NCBI GenBank assembly: GCA_036653535.1
Contig: JAVVTR010000012.1
Location: forward strand, 1-60,920
DNA length: 60,920 bases
Reading direction: 5' to 3'
Origin: JAVVTR01 sp036653535
GTDB lineage: Bacteria; Bacteroidota; Bacteroidia; Bacteroidales; P3
Below, piece by piece: positions 60,849 to 60,920 of the stretch (position 1 is the first letter of the stretch; every line of letters begins with the position of its first letter). The translations under genes were made by a program, and so were the position numbers. Below the pieces are notes generated by a model. That model worked only from the letters and a program-made list of their open reading frames with translations, was not told the DNA's origin and made no database searches.

Positions 60849-60920
60849 GTACGCTCAGCATGTACGTAATCTCATGGGTGCAAGTCCCTAACGAACCCTA
60901 ATAGTGGGAATCGTCTAGCC
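60849..60920 (+). mobile_element. 5' end of a group II intron, cut by the window edge
   Basis: From 60849 the sequence reads GTACGCTCAGCATG, close to the GUGYG start of group II introns. It is followed by the GGGTGCAAGTCCC hairpin and AACCCTAATAGTGGGAATCG of domain I. The rest, including any maturase gene, is beyond the window. It lies exactly behind the groEL terminator, a preferred target of group IIC introns, although the class is not proven. Recognition is by signature only. Confidence 0.75.

Noticed and set aside
1..60920. CRISPR arrays, prophage genes or biosynthetic gene clusters
   Set aside because: No regularly spaced repeats, Cas, phage structural or polyketide/non-ribosomal peptide motifs were seen; the only mobile signals are the intron ends and the restriction-modification island.

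Overview
The window looks like a low-GC Bacteroidetes chromosome segment, most like the order Bacteroidales; genus is not resolved. Support comes from several Bacteroidetes-type promoters (TTTG, about 20 bases, TAnnTTTG), weak Shine-Dalgarno sequences, a tRNA without encoded CCA, a DUF5723-type outer-membrane protein, a short AtpC next to an isolated atpD, a Kdp sensor split into two proteins, and a glutamine synthetase of about 500 residues. Most genes are housekeeping or metabolic. The clearly accessory parts are a restriction-modification island (about 34.3-37.25 kb) and the two window ends.

Layout. 1-76: 3' end of a group II intron. 0.4-7.1 kb: a lipoprotein and a beta-barrel protein, rsmG, a PAP2 phosphatase, obg (reverse), tRNA-Phe and a carboxynorspermidine synthase-like gene. 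7.2-16.2 kb: a potassium-uptake block with a sigma-54 activator, kdpF (26 codons), kdpA, kdpB, kdpC, a KdpD sensor-domain protein and a separate histidine kinase. 16.4-22.2 kb (reverse): a TetR-TolC-HlyD-permease-permease exporter with no ATPase gene; its operator lies between the -33 and -7 boxes. 22.3-31.9 kb: a UbiA prenyltransferase plus radical SAM pair, an esterase, class II aldolase, a UPF0597 Fe-S lyase, surE, an LTA-synthase-like sulfatase-fold protein and an Ldh2-type dehydrogenase. 32.1-34.0 kb: dnaK.

34.3-37.25 kb: a type II restriction-modification island. It has a controller gene broken by two in-frame stops but with its palindromic operator and promoter intact, an intact cytosine-5 methyltransferase, an intact HNH endonuclease, and a remnant that looks like a transposase zinc ribbon. 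37.3-47.97 kb: a GT-C glycosyltransferase, a secreted protein of unknown function, atpC and atpD with a small lipoprotein (reverse), glnA, an ABC-2 transporter and a sigma-54 activator without a DNA-binding domain. 48.0-60.8 kb: RNase P RNA, a GT2-GT9 fusion glycosyltransferase, arginine deiminase, purQ, rnhB, hisS, hutH, prmC (reverse), a DhaL-DegV fusion and groES-groEL. 60849-60920: 5' end of a group II intron directly behind the groEL terminator.

The most interesting points are the group II intron pieces at both ends (the window may be a contig broken at a multicopy intron), the restriction-modification system that has lost its controller but kept methyltransferase and nuclease, the split Kdp sensor beside an NtrC-type activator, the ATPase-less exporter, the two enzyme fusions, and a composite motif shared by the dnaK and groES upstream regions. 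I did not find a clearly new multi-gene defence or biosynthetic system. All assignments come from reading motifs; no database search was run.
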